A DNA stretch of 64,000 nt from Neobacillus endophyticus (GTDB lineage Bacteria; Bacillota; Bacilli; Bacillales; Cytobacillaceae). The translations under genes and the position numbers were made by a program. The stretch spans positions 124,001-188,000 of the forward strand of contig NZ_JABRWH010000001.1 of NCBI RefSeq assembly GCF_013248975.1. The letters are read 5' to 3'. Numbering within the stretch: position 1 is the stretch's first letter; every line of letters begins with the position of its first letter. Below the pieces are notes generated by a model. It was given only the letters and a program-made list of their open reading frames with translations, did not search any database and was not told the DNA's origin. Below are positions 8,803-19,024 of the stretch, piece after piece.

Positions 8803-9820
8803 CTTCTTTTGCTTGCTGCTGGCTATCAATTTCTGTCATCCTCATGACAACATATTCGGTATTTTTCAAATGCCAATACCGCTTCTGAAGCTGTCTGACA
8901 AGCTTTAACTCATTTCTGGGACGTTTTTTGCGATAATACTTTTCCACCCCTTGAATCATAGGGATTGGATAGGACAAATAACTGTAAAATAATAATTTCT
9001 CATCTGGTTTAAAGGGAAAATATTTAAAATAATGTTGAATCCATTCAATTGTCTCATCATTCCGCTTAGGATTTGTATTTAATGTACGCGACAAATATGG
9101 AAGGAGATCATGAATAGGCGATCCGTATCGGGCACTTTCAAAGTTAATAAAATAACCGTAACCTCTATCATCATAAAGAAAATGTTCGGAAGACAATTTC
9201 CCGTGGTTAATAACCATTCTAGCCTTTTCACTGTCTTTGGTATTTTCATACCATTCTTCAAATTTTGTCTTGGAAAATGTTAATGCTTGCCTGATTTCTG
9301 TATAGTATAAACAATATAATAATTCGAATGGGGACATGTAAGTCTTTTTCTCGCATTCTTCAATAAATCCATCTAAAAATTCTTGATGTTTTTCATATTG
9401 CTGGATGGTCTTTTCATAATGTTCCTGACGTTCTTCATTACTTACCTTGATTTCCTTTGCGGATAGAGTGTGAAGTCTCGCTAACTCGCGAAACAGCTGG
9501 GGGTTTTTGTGCTCCCGGTCTTCTTTGTGATCGTTTACCAGCCAAGGCATTAAATAATAAAGTTGATTCTCATACAACACGGCATACCTGCCATCAAGAG
9601 CAGGATAGATGGGGACAATCCGGTTATAGCCTTTTTGATATAAAAGATGTACATGCCGGATAAAATCAGTTCCGACAACGGGAGGAATTTTTTTAAGGGC
9701 AAATGTGCCCTTGTTGGAATAGATCTTTAGTATACTGCCATAATCTTCAACAAAATTAGGCTCTATTTGATATTCTTTTAGAATGGGGACAACGGCTGCT
9801 ACTTGATTTTTGTCGCTCAT
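8780..9820 (-). CDS. ysxE: spore coat protein of the CotS/YutH kinase-like family
   Basis: A 346-residue protein with the layout of the aminoglycoside phosphotransferase-like CotS group: a glycine-poor N-lobe (GTFALKKI near residues 33-40) and a region with MVINHGKLSSEHFLYDD near residue 210 in place of the catalytic loop. The usual HGD becomes HGK, so kinase activity is doubtful. In B. subtilis, ysxE follows spoVID and its product is found in the spore coat; the same order here supports the name. A 24-base hairpin at 9868-9891 lies in the 86-base gap after spoVID and could lower readthrough. Confidence 0.85.
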   Translation of the reverse strand: MSDKNQVAAVVPILKEYQIEPNFVEDYGSILKIYSNKGTFALKKIPPVVGTDFIRHVHLLYQKGYNRIVPIYPALDGRYAVLYENQLYYLMPWLVNDHKEDREHKNPQLFRELARLHTLSAKEIKVSNEERQEHYEKTIQQYEKHQEFLDGFIEECEKKTYMSPFELLYCLYYTEIRQALTFSKTKFEEWYENTKDSEKARMVINHGKLSSEHFLYDDRGYGYFINFESARYGSPIHDLLPYLSRTLNTNPKRNDETIEWIQHYFKYFPFKPDEKLLFYSYLSYPIPMIQGVEKYYRKKRPRNELKLVRQLQKRYWHLKNTEYVVMRMTEIDSQQQAKEGAQQQSS

Positions 9821-9906
9821 TTCATTTCAACTCTCTTTCAGAGAAAAGAGGCTTTTTAAAAGAAGCGGAGCAGGTTAAATACAACCCGCTCACCTTTTGA
9901 AAGCCG

Positions 9907-10986
9907 CTACTTTTTTGCAAATGCTGCTGGAATATATAATACCTGGCCTTCAAAAACATCTTGATTGATTTCAAGATTGTTGACACGAAGGAGATGCTGT
10001 GCCGTCACATCATAACGTTCGGCAATTCTTTCTACTGTATCGCCTTTTTGAACAATGCACATTTTTAATCTTGTTTGTGCCTGGTTTTCGTCCTTACGGG
10101 CAAAAAATTCTGTCAGCGTCATGCTTTTCTTCTTAGTAAACAATTTCTTTATCTTTTGCTTTGGTCCTTCTACCGAAGAGGATGAGCTTTCCTCCGTTAC
10201 CGTCGCATCCTTTTCTAAATAGATCGGTTCATCTGGAAGATCTTCAACCACGATTTCTTCTTCCGCTTCAACTTCAACCGTTTTCCCCTCGCTTCTGGCA
10301 TCCTGATATTCCCATGGCGGCATGAACGGTTCTGGTTCATACTGCTCCTGTGGCTGGTAATGAAAATTAGGATATTTCGGGAAGGTAGGCGGCTGTTCTT
10401 CCTGGTGCTTCCTAGCCTCTGCGTTAAATAAAAATTGATCTTGATAGCTGCTCTGTACTATCGTCTCTTCTGCTTCTAACTCCTCCGCATCGTTTGCAAT
10501 CGATTGACGGTGAAGAAGCTCTAATTCTTCCTCTTTTTCTTCCTCCTCCTGCGGCTCAGAAGCATAAAGGCCACTGATTGTCAGCTCCGCGGAAAGTTTC
10601 AGGCAGCTGCGCTCTGGAAAAGAATAATCGAACGATTCCACGAGGACATCAATATCATAAATACTTTTAATCCGATTATTGGGAATCGTAATATCGACTG
10701 GAAATCGATGAGAAAATTCACTGTTGCCTTCTTCAATCTCCGCCACTCTTTCGATGAACTTTTGCGATTGTTTGCTTTCTTCTACTTGTTCATTACTGAT
10801 TTCGTAACTTTTATATTCGCCAGTGAGCTCCAACGAACCGCGTATGGTTACGTACTGATCACTTTCCTGGATGGTGATGTCCGGGTCTAGAGAAATGGAA
10901 ATAAGCTCTTCGACTTCCTGTCCTTTTCTAAACCACAACGTCTCCTCCAAGGAAAATCGCAGACACGATTGATTCTCTTGGGACAA
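9907..10986 (-). CDS. spoVID: spore coat assembly protein SpoVID (TTG start)
   Basis: A morphogenetic protein needed for the coat to encase the forespore. The N-terminal region (SLDPDI, YVTIRGSLELTGEY, FPVDITIP) is the conserved SpoVID domain. A long acidic Glu-rich middle follows (about residues 145-285). The C-terminus holds a LysM domain (MCIVQKGDTVERIAERYDVTAQHLLRVN). The start is TTG at 10986, because AAAGGAGG lies seven bases before it; the ATG at 11004 has that site inside its own coding part. At about 359 residues it is clearly shorter than the B. subtilis protein (about 575), mainly through a shorter acidic middle. Confidence 0.93.
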   Translation of the reverse strand: MSQENQSCLRFSLEETLWFRKGQEVEELISISLDPDITIQESDQYVTIRGSLELTGEYKSYEISNEQVEESKQSQKFIERVAEIEEGNSEFSHRFPVDITIPNNRIKSIYDIDVLVESFDYSFPERSCLKLSAELTISGLYASEPQEEEEKEEELELLHRQSIANDAEELEAEETIVQSSYQDQFLFNAEARKHQEEQPPTFPKYPNFHYQPQEQYEPEPFMPPWEYQDARSEGKTVEVEAEEEIVVEDLPDEPIYLEKDATVTEESSSSSVEGPKQKIKKLFTKKKSMTLTEFFARKDENQAQTRLKMCIVQKGDTVERIAERYDVTAQHLLRVNNLEINQDVFEGQVLYIPAAFAKK

Positions 10987-11087
10987 AGCGACTCCTCCTT
11001 TCATTTCCTTTACGTAAAATCACTGTGTCACTTACACTCTATGAGCAGTTTTTTTTATTTATGATAAAAATGAAACAGTTGTTTAAA

Positions 11088-11140
11088 GAAAACTCTCCGA
11101 TTGGTGAAATTCTAGTCACGAAGACAGAAGGGGAGTTTTC
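11088..11140. other. long-loop inverted repeat upstream of spoVID
   Basis: GAAAACTCTCC (11088-11098) pairs with GGGGAGTTTTC (11130-11140) through 11 bases, one a wobble, around a 31-base loop. It lies between the serine-hydrolase gene and spoVID. It could be a weak terminator or a regulatory structure for spoVID. Confidence 0.4.
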
Positions 11141-11141
11141 C

Positions 11142-12365
11142 TCAGCCAGATTGGTATTTCAAACGGCTAAGAAAATAGGAAAAACCACTCATTGGCTGAT
11201 GAGTGGTTTTTTCCAGTGTTTGAGTCGGTTGCTCTTGATAAAGATTGACGATTTCATGAATTCTTAACACCATTTGATCAAGCTGTGTCATAGGATCTTT
11301 TTTATTTAAAAATAGTACGATCGATGTTTTATCATTAAAATAGGAATGTGTTGTATAGTAGCCTGGCAATACCCCATTGCTCCATGCTCGAATACCATTA
11401 TAGTATAAGCCTAGCCCGTATTTTGATTTTGAGCCAGGTGTAAGCATTTGTTTCAGGCTGCTTAACGAAACAAGTTCTCCATTCATTAACGCCTGATCAA
11501 ACAAAGATAAATCATATGGAGTGGAATAAATGTCACCGCAGGCATATAAGGCATATGCATTAAATATTTGCGATTTCTTGAATTGGTTATTTTTAATCAC
11601 ATATCCAGTAACGCTATATGGTGCAGGATGCTGATGGGTCATAAAACCCGTTTTAGTCATTTGGACCTTGTCGAAAATATTTTTTTGAATAAAAGAATGA
11701 AGGGGTTCGCCACTGACTTTTTCAACAATATAGCCTAATAGTATATAATTAGTGTCACGGTAATCCCACTTTGTTCCAGGCTGAAATTTAACAGGATATT
11801 TTGCAATTTCTTTCACTAATTTCAATGGAGTGGTATCACCGGTATGCCAATTCAGACCTTGAATTCCGGATGTATGTGACATTAAATTATAAAGCTTTAT
11901 TCGTTTAGCATTCGGGAAGTTTGGGATGTACTTTGAAACAGGGTCTTGGATGCTTAATTTATGCTGTTCCTGAAGAATCATTATACTGGTTGCTGTAAAT
12001 ATTTTCGAAATCGATCCGACAGGAAATGATGTATTCGGATTATTTTCAATATGTGATTCGATATTGGCAAGTCCAAAACCTTCCCGAAATAGGATTTGTC
12101 TGTTTTGTACAACAGAAATACTTCCGCTTATATTGTTAAATAAGCGCAAATAATTCCTGATATTCACCTGCAACGGTTCCGACCGATTAGGAATAAACCC
12201 GAGATTTTGATTAATCGGCTTTTCCACTTTCATGGTTTCTTTCTCTGCCTTTACTGGTAGCACACTCGTGTTTTTCGCATTTTGAAAAAAAGGAAGTTCG
12301 CATCCAGTCATACTGCAAATAACAGCTGCAGCCAATAAGAAAATCCCCAGTTTCTTATATTTCAT
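11142..12365 (-). CDS. serine-hydrolase / beta-lactamase-family lipoprotein
   Basis: The N-terminus has a lipoprotein signal with lipobox SMTGC (Cys22), so the protein should sit on the outer face of the membrane. The family is that of class C beta-lactamases and DD-peptidases: S118-I-S-K121 is the SxxK motif, and Y202-R-D204 stands where YxN or YxD is expected (YRDTNYILLG). The third motif, normally H-x-G or K-T-G before LPGY, reads SNGVLPGYYT, so the basic residue seems lost and activity is uncertain. The last 25 codons run over a perfect terminator-like hairpin (11181-11210). It is not part of the haem operon upstream, which ends in its own terminator. Confidence 0.8.
   Translation of the reverse strand: MKYKKLGIFLLAAAVICSMTGCELPFFQNAKNTSVLPVKAEKETMKVEKPINQNLGFIPNRSEPLQVNIRNYLRLFNNISGSISVVQNRQILFREGFGLANIESHIENNPNTSFPVGSISKIFTATSIMILQEQHKLSIQDPVSKYIPNFPNAKRIKLYNLMSHTSGIQGLNWHTGDTTPLKLVKEIAKYPVKFQPGTKWDYRDTNYILLGYIVEKVSGEPLHSFIQKNIFDKVQMTKTGFMTHQHPAPYSVTGYVIKNNQFKKSQIFNAYALYACGDIYSTPYDLSLFDQALMNGELVSLSSLKQMLTPGSKSKYGLGLYYNGIRAWSNGVLPGYYTTHSYFNDKTSIVLFLNKKDPMTQLDQMVLRIHEIVNLYQEQPTQTLEKTTHQPMSGFSYFLSRLKYQSG
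11181..11210. terminator. terminator-like hairpin inside the end of the serine-hydrolase gene
   Basis: AAAACCACTCAT pairs perfectly with ATGAGTGGTTTT over 12 bases with a six-base loop, with T-rich flanks on both strands. It lies inside the reading frame that ends at 11142, about 11-22 codons before the stop. Confidence 0.7.
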
Positions 12366-12464
12366 AAATCATCCTCCATATTCCCATTCTCCATCTTCTT
12401 CAGAAATTACCTGCACTATTATAGCATGGAAATGTGGCGAAAATAAGATCATTTTTGGTTTGAA

Positions 12465-12498
12465 CAAAAAAAAACATCCATGGAACCCATGAATGTTT
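12465..12498 (-). terminator. terminator of the haem operon
   Basis: On the minus strand AAACATTCATGG pairs with CCATGGATGTTT and is followed by a run of Ts, nine bases after the hemL stop. Confidence 0.9.
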
Positions 12499-12507
12499 TT
12501 TAGCTTT

Positions 12508-13794
12508 CTATTTAAGTTTAGAAAAGGCAATTTCCGCAGCTTGAATTGTTTTTTGAATGTCCTCATCCGTGTGTTCCGTCGATAGGAATAATCCCTCAAA
12601 TTGAGATGGCGGCAGGAACACACCCTGTTCTGCCATTTCGCGATAGTATGCCGCAAAAAAGTCTAAATTCGATGTCTTAGCTTTTTCATAATTAATGACA
12701 GCATCATTTGTAAAGAAGAATCCAATCATCGAACCTGCACGATTAAAGCTGATTGGAATATCATATTTCTCTGCTGCAGCTTTAAATCCCTTTTCAAGCA
12801 TGTCACCTTTACGGATAAATTCCTTGTAATGTTCCGGTGTTAATTGGCTTAACGTTTCATAGCCTGCTGTCATTGCCAGCGGGTTTCCGGACAATGTGCC
12901 CGCTTGATAAATTGGACCGCTAGGAGCAATACGTTCCATAATATCGGCTCTGCCGCCATAAGCACCGACTGGCAGACCACCCCCAATGACTTTTCCTAAG
13001 CAAGTCAGATCTGGTGTAATGTTGAAGTAACCTTGAGCACAATTGTAGCCGACCCTAAAACCGGTCATTACTTCATCAAAAACTAATAATGCCCCATATT
13101 GAGTGGTTATTTCTCTTAGTCCCTCCAAGAAACCTGGAAGCGGCGGTACTAGGCCCATATTGCCGGCAACTGGTTCAACAATGATACATGCGATATCATT
13201 CCCATATTGTTCAAAAGCGTATTTTACCCCTTCAAGATCGTTGTATTGAACTGTTATGGTATTTTTTGCCGTCCCTTCCGGTACCCCTGGGCTGTCTGGC
13301 AAACCAAGTGTGGCTACACCGGAACCAGCTTTAATCAATAATGAATCCCCGTGGCCATGGTAACAGCCTTCAAATTTTAATATTTTATTGCGTCCTGTAT
13401 AACCTCTGGCAAGCCTTAGCACACTCATAGTTGCTTCCGTTCCAGAATTGACCATTCTTACAATTTCAATGGATGGGACACGCTCTTGGACAAGTTTCGC
13501 CAATTTGTTTTCCCATATTGTCGGTGCACCGAAGCTGGTGCCCATTTCGGCGGTACGTTTAAGTGCTTCCACCACATGGTCATTGGAGTGACCTAAAATA
13601 AGAGGACCCCATGACAACACATAATCAATATATTCATTTCCATCAATATCATAGATTTTGGAGCCTTTTCCGCGTTCCATAAAAATCGGGCTCATTTTTA
13701 CGGATTTAAAAGCGCGGACCGGGCTGTTAACACCACCAGGCATTAGCTTCTGGGCTTCTTTAAATGCTTCGATCGATTTAGTATATGAACGCAT
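12508..13794 (-). CDS. hemL: glutamate-1-semialdehyde 2,1-aminomutase
   Basis: Converts glutamate-1-semialdehyde to 5-aminolevulinate with pyridoxal phosphate, the second step of the C5 haem pathway. The family features are [17 protein letters not shown], the Asp of [10 protein letters not shown], and the cofactor lysine in [18 protein letters not shown] near residue 267. The length of 428 is normal. It is the last gene of hemA-X-C-D-B-L, 22 bases after hemB, and is followed by the operon terminator. Confidence 0.97.
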   Translation of the reverse strand: MRSYTKSIEAFKEAQKLMPGGVNSPVRAFKSVKMSPIFMERGKGSKIYDIDGNEYIDYVLSWGPLILGHSNDHVVEALKRTAEMGTSFGAPTIWENKLAKLVQERVPSIEIVRMVNSGTEATMSVLRLARGYTGRNKILKFEGCYHGHGDSLLIKAGSGVATLGLPDSPGVPEGTAKNTITVQYNDLEGVKYAFEQYGNDIACIIVEPVAGNMGLVPPLPGFLEGLREITTQYGALLVFDEVMTGFRVGYNCAQGYFNITPDLTCLGKVIGGGLPVGAYGGRADIMERIAPSGPIYQAGTLSGNPLAMTAGYETLSQLTPEHYKEFIRKGDMLEKGFKAAAEKYDIPISFNRAGSMIGFFFTNDAVINYEKAKTSNLDFFAAYYREMAEQGVFLPPSQFEGLFLSTEHTDEDIQKTIQAAEIAFSKLK

Positions 13795-13816
13795 TCTTTT
13801 CCCTCTTTCTGTAGAA

Positions 13817-14797
13817 TTATTGGTTTTCTTTCAACCAGCGAATAGCATCTTTTGCATGATAGGTAATGATGAGATCAGCACCGGCGCGTTTCATCCCCAT
13901 TAACATTTCAAGCACAGTTTGCTTCTCATCCACCCAGCCATTTTGTGCTGCTGCTTTAATCATGGAATACTCACCGCTGACGTTATAAACAACAACCGGT
14001 AGATTGAAATTATTTTTAATATCCCGAACAATGTCAAGATACGGCATACCAGGCTTAACAATCAAGAAATCTGCGCCTTCTTCCACATCTGATTCTGCTT
14101 CTCTAAATGCTTCTATACGATTGGCTGGATCCATTTGATAGGTCTTTCGGTCGCCAAATTGCGGTGCACCTTCTGCAGCTTCGCGGAAAGGCCCGTAAAA
14201 TGCGGAAGCGTATTTTACGGCATATGACATAATCGGGATTTCTGTAAATCCTGCTTCATCCAATCCAGCCCGAATTGCAGCTACAAAACCATCCATCATA
14301 TTGGAAGGAGCTATAATATCAGCACCTGCTTTAGCTTGGGTTACAGCCGTTTTGACAAGTAAATTCAACGACTCATCATTCAGAATTTTTTCACCGCTTA
14401 CCATGCCGCAATGGCCGTGGCTTGTGTATTCACATAAACACGTATCAGCCACAACGATTATTTCAGGGTATTTTTCCTTGATAAAACGAGTAGCCACTTG
14501 AACGATACCATGGTCATGATAAGCCTGTCCGCCACATTCATCCTTCGCTGCCGGAATACCAAATAATAAAACTGATTTAATTCCGTGTGCCACGATATCT
14601 TCCATTTCTGCTTCTAAATGATCCATAGATACTTGGAAAACACCAGGCATGGATGATACTTCATTACGAATATTTACTCCTTCATAAATAAATAACGGAT
14701 AAATAAAATCTTCGGCTTTTAAATGATTCTCTCTTACAAGCGCACGCATATTCGCACTTGAACGCAATCGGCGATGACGTTTAAATTGAAGTTCCAT
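13817..14797 (-). CDS. hemB: delta-aminolevulinate dehydratase (porphobilinogen synthase)
   Basis: Joins two 5-aminolevulinate molecules into porphobilinogen in the cytosol. The zinc cysteines are in [14 protein letters not shown], and the two active lysines are in MSYAVKYAS and [10 protein letters not shown]. The start is the ATG at 14797 ([12 protein letters not shown]), with TTTTGGAGG eight bases before it. The longer frame would begin at a TTG that lies within this ribosome site. It is fifth in the haem operon. Confidence 0.97.
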   Translation of the reverse strand: MELQFKRHRRLRSSANMRALVRENHLKAEDFIYPLFIYEGVNIRNEVSSMPGVFQVSMDHLEAEMEDIVAHGIKSVLLFGIPAAKDECGGQAYHDHGIVQVATRFIKEKYPEIIVVADTCLCEYTSHGHCGMVSGEKILNDESLNLLVKTAVTQAKAGADIIAPSNMMDGFVAAIRAGLDEAGFTEIPIMSYAVKYASAFYGPFREAAEGAPQFGDRKTYQMDPANRIEAFREAESDVEEGADFLIVKPGMPYLDIVRDIKNNFNLPVVVYNVSGEYSMIKAAAQNGWVDEKQTVLEMLMGMKRAGADLIITYHAKDAIRWLKENQ

Positions 14798-14828
14798 TAT
14801 TAATACCTCCAAAATAATTAGCTAATTT

Positions 14829-15599
14829 TTAGATTCGATCCAAATATTCAATGGTACTTTTTATCATTTTTTCAACAGTGTATTCCTTAGGAGTTACATG
14901 GACCGGCAACCCATAGTTCTGTAATGTCCTTTGCGTAACCGGGCCGATACATCCGATGATAGATTCACTTAAACTGCTGCTTAATCCATGCTCTTTTACA
15001 ACTTGCATAAAGTGATCAACTGTAGACGAACTTGTAAACAGAAGAATATCCAGTTTGTGTTCCTGCAGTATAGATACAAGCGTTTGGCGACTTTCTTCCG
15101 GAAGAAAGTTTTCATAAATGACGACTTCTTCAACTAGGGCACCCGCTTTCTTCAACGTCTCCGCAATGTAATCCCTTGCAAGATTTCCTTTAGGAATTAA
15201 AACTCTGGTGCCCTGATTAATATACTTTAAAAACTCAGACGCAAACACTTCTGCTACATAGGAAGATGGCAGAAATTCAACTGGAATCCCTCTTTCGTGA
15301 AGAGCCTCTTCTGTCTTTTTTCCGATTACCGCGATTTTTGGCAGTCTACTATCCGAAGTTGTACATGCAAGAAATGTTTCCACTGCTATATTACTTGTAA
15401 AGATAATCCAATCATATGTATCCATTACTTCTAAGCACTTCCCAAGGTGCACATTGTGACGGATCGGCCGAAAAGCAATGAGAGGGATCTCAATAGGAAT
15501 CCCTCCATATTGTTTAACCATCCTTGAAAAGGTTTTGGCTTGTTTCTCACCTCGTGGGACAAGAACTTTCTTATCAAGTAATGGCAGGGGCTTTAGCAT
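14829..15599 (-). CDS. hemD: uroporphyrinogen-III synthase
   Basis: Closes hydroxymethylbilane to uroporphyrinogen III. The family is poorly conserved in sequence. The two-lobed pattern is visible: [12 protein letters not shown] at the start, [15 protein letters not shown] near residue 80, and the late [12 protein letters not shown] with [14 protein letters not shown]. The start overlaps the hemC stop by seven bases, which suggests translational coupling, and hemB follows. Confidence 0.93.
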   Translation of the reverse strand: MLKPLPLLDKKVLVPRGEKQAKTFSRMVKQYGGIPIEIPLIAFRPIRHNVHLGKCLEVMDTYDWIIFTSNIAVETFLACTTSDSRLPKIAVIGKKTEEALHERGIPVEFLPSSYVAEVFASEFLKYINQGTRVLIPKGNLARDYIAETLKKAGALVEEVVIYENFLPEESRQTLVSILQEHKLDILLFTSSSTVDHFMQVVKEHGLSSSLSESIIGCIGPVTQRTLQNYGLPVHVTPKEYTVEKMIKSTIEYLDRI

Positions 15600-16531
15600 T
15601 GTCCTTCGAGCTCCCGCTTCACACGATCAATTAAATCCTTTGCTCCCTTTTGAATCAACAGATCCGCTGCTTGATTACCAAGTTCCTCAGGATTATTGCC
15701 TCTAAGCTCTTCTTTAAAAATTTCGTTGCCTTCAGGAGTCGCTACCAAGATACTTAGAACGATTTCATCGTTATCATCGACATAGGCAAAACCAGCAATT
15801 GGCACTTGGCAGCCGCCTTCCATTTTGGCAAGAAATGCTCGTTCTGCCCGTATAGCTTGTTCCGTTTTTTTGCAGGTAAATTTCTCGAATAATTCCAGAA
15901 GATCCTTGTCGTCTTCTCGGCATTCAATTGATAAAGCCCCCTGACCAACAGCAGGAATGCAAATATCGGTATCCAGAAATTCCGTTACAACCTCATGTGT
16001 CCAGCCCAATCTTGAAAGTCCAGCAGCTGCTAAAATAATCGCATCATATTCCTCAGTTTCCAGTTTGGCTAATCTTGTATCAACATTGCCCCGAATCCAT
16101 TTTATCTCTAAATCCGGACGTTTTGCCAATAATTGAGCACTTCGCCTTAAGCTGCTTGTTCCAATAATTGCACCTGGTTTTAAATCAGCCAGTTTTTCAT
16201 GTCCCCTTGAAATAAGGGCATCGCGGTGGTCTTCTCTAAATGGTACACAGCCGATTGTCAGCCCTTCTGGGAGCAAAGCAGGCATATCTTTCATGCTATG
16301 AACTGCCATATCTATTTCCTTATTCAGCATGGCCTGCTCTATTTCCTTCACAAACAAGCCTTTTCCGCCTACCTTTGCCAGGGTGACATCTAAAATTTTA
16401 TCGCCCTTCGTTACAATTTCTTTTACTTCAAATTCAAATCGAGGGTCCAATTTTTTCAGCTGCTTAATTACCCAGTTTGTCTGTGTTAACGCCAATTTGC
16501 TTCGTCTGGAACCTACAATAATTTTTCGCAT
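15593..16531 (-). CDS. hemC: porphobilinogen deaminase (hydroxymethylbilane synthase)
   Basis: Polymerises four porphobilinogens into hydroxymethylbilane. The cofactor-binding cysteine is in [11 protein letters not shown] near residue 241. The N-terminal [20 protein letters not shown] (catalytic Asp) and [12 protein letters not shown] are the usual family blocks. The length of 312 is normal. It lies nine bases after hemX and overlaps hemD. Confidence 0.97.
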   Translation of the reverse strand: MRKIIVGSRRSKLALTQTNWVIKQLKKLDPRFEFEVKEIVTKGDKILDVTLAKVGGKGLFVKEIEQAMLNKEIDMAVHSMKDMPALLPEGLTIGCVPFREDHRDALISRGHEKLADLKPGAIIGTSSLRRSAQLLAKRPDLEIKWIRGNVDTRLAKLETEEYDAIILAAAGLSRLGWTHEVVTEFLDTDICIPAVGQGALSIECREDDKDLLELFEKFTCKKTEQAIRAERAFLAKMEGGCQVPIAGFAYVDDNDEIVLSILVATPEGNEIFKEELRGNNPEELGNQAADLLIQKGAKDLIDRVKRELEGQC

Positions 16532-16540
16532 GACTGCCTC

Positions 16541-17374
16541 CTATGAGTACCATAAGTGAAAAGATGATAATCTTCCAAATAAGAAGAAGTTGATTAAAAC
16601 AATTAAAAATGAAGCAACATTCCATAATGCCAGTTTTTTTCCGGATTGATTTTTTACGGTCCGAAAATATAAATAAATACTGTACGCAGTAAGCAATAAA
16701 AAGGATCCAATGATTTTACTATCATACCAGGGCATCCCCGGAAGTTTTATTAATGCCCATTGCAATCCTAAAATCAAGCCTAATAGCAGCATGGGAACAC
16801 CGATCACTGCAAATATGTATGACAATCTTTCTAATTTTTCCAAATCAGCAATTCGGATCAGCCGTTTTCCCCATTTCTTTCTTTTCAATAAATCATATTG
16901 GAACAGATATAACAAGGAAAAGACAAACGATAAGGAAAATGCTCCGTATGAAAGAATCGCCATTGTGATATGAATAAGCAGCAATTCAGAAACAAGCTGC
17001 TTAGCCATTACATGGGAATGGTACTGCATCGGTGCAAAAGTATGAATGGCCATAACGGTAAAGCCCAATATATTGGTGAAAAAGACAATAAAATCAACTC
17101 GTAATAAATGATTTATACCAATTGACAATGTTACTAATACCCAAGCATAAAAATAGAGTCCCTCAAAGATTGTAAGAACAGGGAATCTGCCTGTTTTGAC
17201 CATATAAAAAATTAGAAAGGCTGTTTGGAAAATCCATACAAATGCAAGTAACCAGAAGGCAACCCTATTTGCCTTCCGGTTCTGATGCAGAAAATCAAAG
17301 AAATATAGCAGCACACTGAATGCGTACAAAACAACCGTTAATTCATGAATCCTTGTAAAAAAGAGGCTGGACAT
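16541..17374 (-). CDS. hemX: HemX, integral membrane protein of the CcsA/cytochrome c assembly family
   Basis: The 277-residue protein has about eight hydrophobic segments and the family look of cytochrome c assembly proteins. In B. subtilis, HemX lowers the amount of HemA and so feeds back on haem synthesis; the same role is assumed here from the operon position. It starts 12 bases after hemA and precedes hemC. Confidence 0.92.
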   Translation of the reverse strand: MSSLFFTRIHELTVVLYAFSVLLYFFDFLHQNRKANRVAFWLLAFVWIFQTAFLIFYMVKTGRFPVLTIFEGLYFYAWVLVTLSIGINHLLRVDFIVFFTNILGFTVMAIHTFAPMQYHSHVMAKQLVSELLLIHITMAILSYGAFSLSFVFSLLYLFQYDLLKRKKWGKRLIRIADLEKLERLSYIFAVIGVPMLLLGLILGLQWALIKLPGMPWYDSKIIGSFLLLTAYSIYLYFRTVKNQSGKKLALWNVASFLIVLINFFLFGRLSSFHLWYS

Positions 17375-17386
17375 CGGTCTGGCCCC

Positions 17387-18724
17387 TTAAGATTGAAGAG
17401 ATGCCCGCATTTCTGGGGCCATATCTTTATCGGCTGTTTTCATCTTTTGTTCGCGAGCAAGCTCTTCAATATTAAAAATTTTCATGAATAAGTCCATTGC
17501 TTGTTTAGCATCAGGTCTGGCAGCCAATTCTTTTGCTTGTAAAATCGGATCTTTTAACAGTTGATTAATAATACTTTTAGTATGCTTGTTCAATACCTTT
17601 ATATCGTGTTCCGAAAGATTAGGAAGTTTTCGTTCCAAACTGACCATTGTCTCTGCCTGGATCGATAGAGCCTTCTCTCTTAGGGCGGAAATGACTGGAA
17701 TCACACCGAGCATTCCCAGCCATTGATTGAATTCGACAATTTCTTTTTCAATCATCATCATGATTTTCTCAGCAGCTTTCTGACGTTCCTTCAAGTTCGC
17801 CTCCACAATGCCTTCTAAATCATCGATGTCATATAGAAATACATTCTCAAGCTCGGCAATTCTCGGATCCAAATCCCGTGGTACTGCAATATCCACTAGG
17901 AATAACGGTTTGCCTTTCCGCATTTTCTCGACTTTTGCCATCATTTCTTTGGTAATCACAATATCCTTTGCACCGGTCGAACTTATGAGGATGTCTGAAT
18001 CTATTAACGATTGCTGTAGTTCATCAATTGTTTTTGCCTCACCATTAAATCGGCTGGCAAGAGCTGTTGCTTTATCATAGGTACGGTTTATCACCGTTAC
18101 TTTTTTCACACCATTTCCATGCAAGTTCTGGGCAGCTAATTCACCCATTTTTCCAGCTCCAAAAATCAATACATGCTTATTGGCCAGAGAGCCAAAAATT
18201 TTCTTGGCCAGTTCGACTGCTGCATAGCTGACTGAAACCGCATTGGCACCAATTTCTGTTTCAGAATGTGCCTTTTTGGCAAGAGTAATCGCTTGTTTAA
18301 ATAAGTGATTAAATACCGATCCGGTTGTTTCCTGTTCCTGGGCAAGCATAAAGCTTGTTCGCACCTGTCCCAAGATTTGAGTTTCCCCTAATACCATAGA
18401 ATTTAGTCCGCAAGTGACATTAAATAAATGTTCCACAGCACCATCATCTTCAAAAATGGATAAAAACGGAGAGAATTCCGTCTGCTCCAATTCAAACCAT
18501 TCCGCCAGAAATTGTTTTATATAAAAACGTCCTGTATGCAATTGATCTACAACCGCATAAATTTCTGTGCGATTGCATGTTGATAAGATGACATTTTCCA
18601 AAATGCTTTTCTTGGAAGTCAGCTTCTTAATGGCTTCTCCAAGTTCAGTTTCATTAAATGTCAAACGTTCGCGGATTTCTACAGGGGCTGTTTTATAATT
18701 AAGACCGACAACTAAAATATGCAT
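17387..18724 (-). CDS. hemA: glutamyl-tRNA reductase
   Basis: Reduces glutamyl-tRNA to glutamate-1-semialdehyde with NADPH, the committed step of haem synthesis. The catalytic Cys50 is in [11 protein letters not shown]. The NADPH fold has [14 protein letters not shown] near residue 190, and a C-terminal dimerisation helix follows. I start at the ATG at 18724 ([11 protein letters not shown]), as in the family; the upstream ATG at 18745 has no ribosome site, while GGGGGTG lies 12 bases before the chosen start. It opens the haem operon and has a PerR-like box in its promoter region. Confidence 0.96.
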   Translation of the reverse strand: MHILVVGLNYKTAPVEIRERLTFNETELGEAIKKLTSKKSILENVILSTCNRTEIYAVVDQLHTGRFYIKQFLAEWFELEQTEFSPFLSIFEDDGAVEHLFNVTCGLNSMVLGETQILGQVRTSFMLAQEQETTGSVFNHLFKQAITLAKKAHSETEIGANAVSVSYAAVELAKKIFGSLANKHVLIFGAGKMGELAAQNLHGNGVKKVTVINRTYDKATALASRFNGEAKTIDELQQSLIDSDILISSTGAKDIVITKEMMAKVEKMRKGKPLFLVDIAVPRDLDPRIAELENVFLYDIDDLEGIVEANLKERQKAAEKIMMMIEKEIVEFNQWLGMLGVIPVISALREKALSIQAETMVSLERKLPNLSEHDIKVLNKHTKSIINQLLKDPILQAKELAARPDAKQAMDLFMKIFNIEELAREQKMKTADKDMAPEMRASLQS

Positions 18725-18761
18725 GAATGAAAAAGGCACCCCCATTAAGATCGCATTTTCT

Positions 18762-18776
18762 CTATTATGATTATAT
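18762..18776. promoter_or_regulatory. PerR-type box upstream of hemA
   Basis: CTATTATGATTATAT matches the Per box TTATAATNATTATAA at 11 of 14 fixed positions. It lies just downstream of the candidate -10 and 37 bases before the hemA start. The B. subtilis haem operon is known to be repressed by the peroxide sensor PerR, so haem synthesis (needed for catalase) would rise under peroxide stress. Confidence 0.65.
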
Positions 18777-18783
18777 CACGAAC

Positions 18784-18812
18784 ATTTTAAGTTTAGAGCT
18801 TAAAATTGTGAA
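18784..18812 (-). promoter_or_regulatory. candidate sigma-A promoter of the haem operon
   Basis: On the minus strand TTCACA and TAAAAT are 17 bases apart, each matching the consensus at 5 of 6 positions. An inverted repeat GTGAA-CA-TTCAC (18808-18819) overlaps the -35 and may be a second operator. Confidence 0.55.
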
Positions 18813-19024
18813 CATTCACCAAAACTATGTGCTATTATAAAGAAAAAACTAGACGACTGGCCTCCCTATTAGGTCAAAGCCAACGATTATTCTGCACTTA
18901 AGAAACAAACTTACTGTCATATCAGCTAATAAATAATAGGACAATTATCTTAATACTTCCTTAAGTACAGTATCAAAAAAATACAATAGATTCAAGAAAA
19001 CCATACTGGAAGACGGTGTTATCA

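Noticed and set aside
11025..11267. 80-codon + strand frame across the end of the serine-hydrolase gene
   Set aside because: No ribosome site; it runs through two hairpins and mirrors the minus-strand gene.
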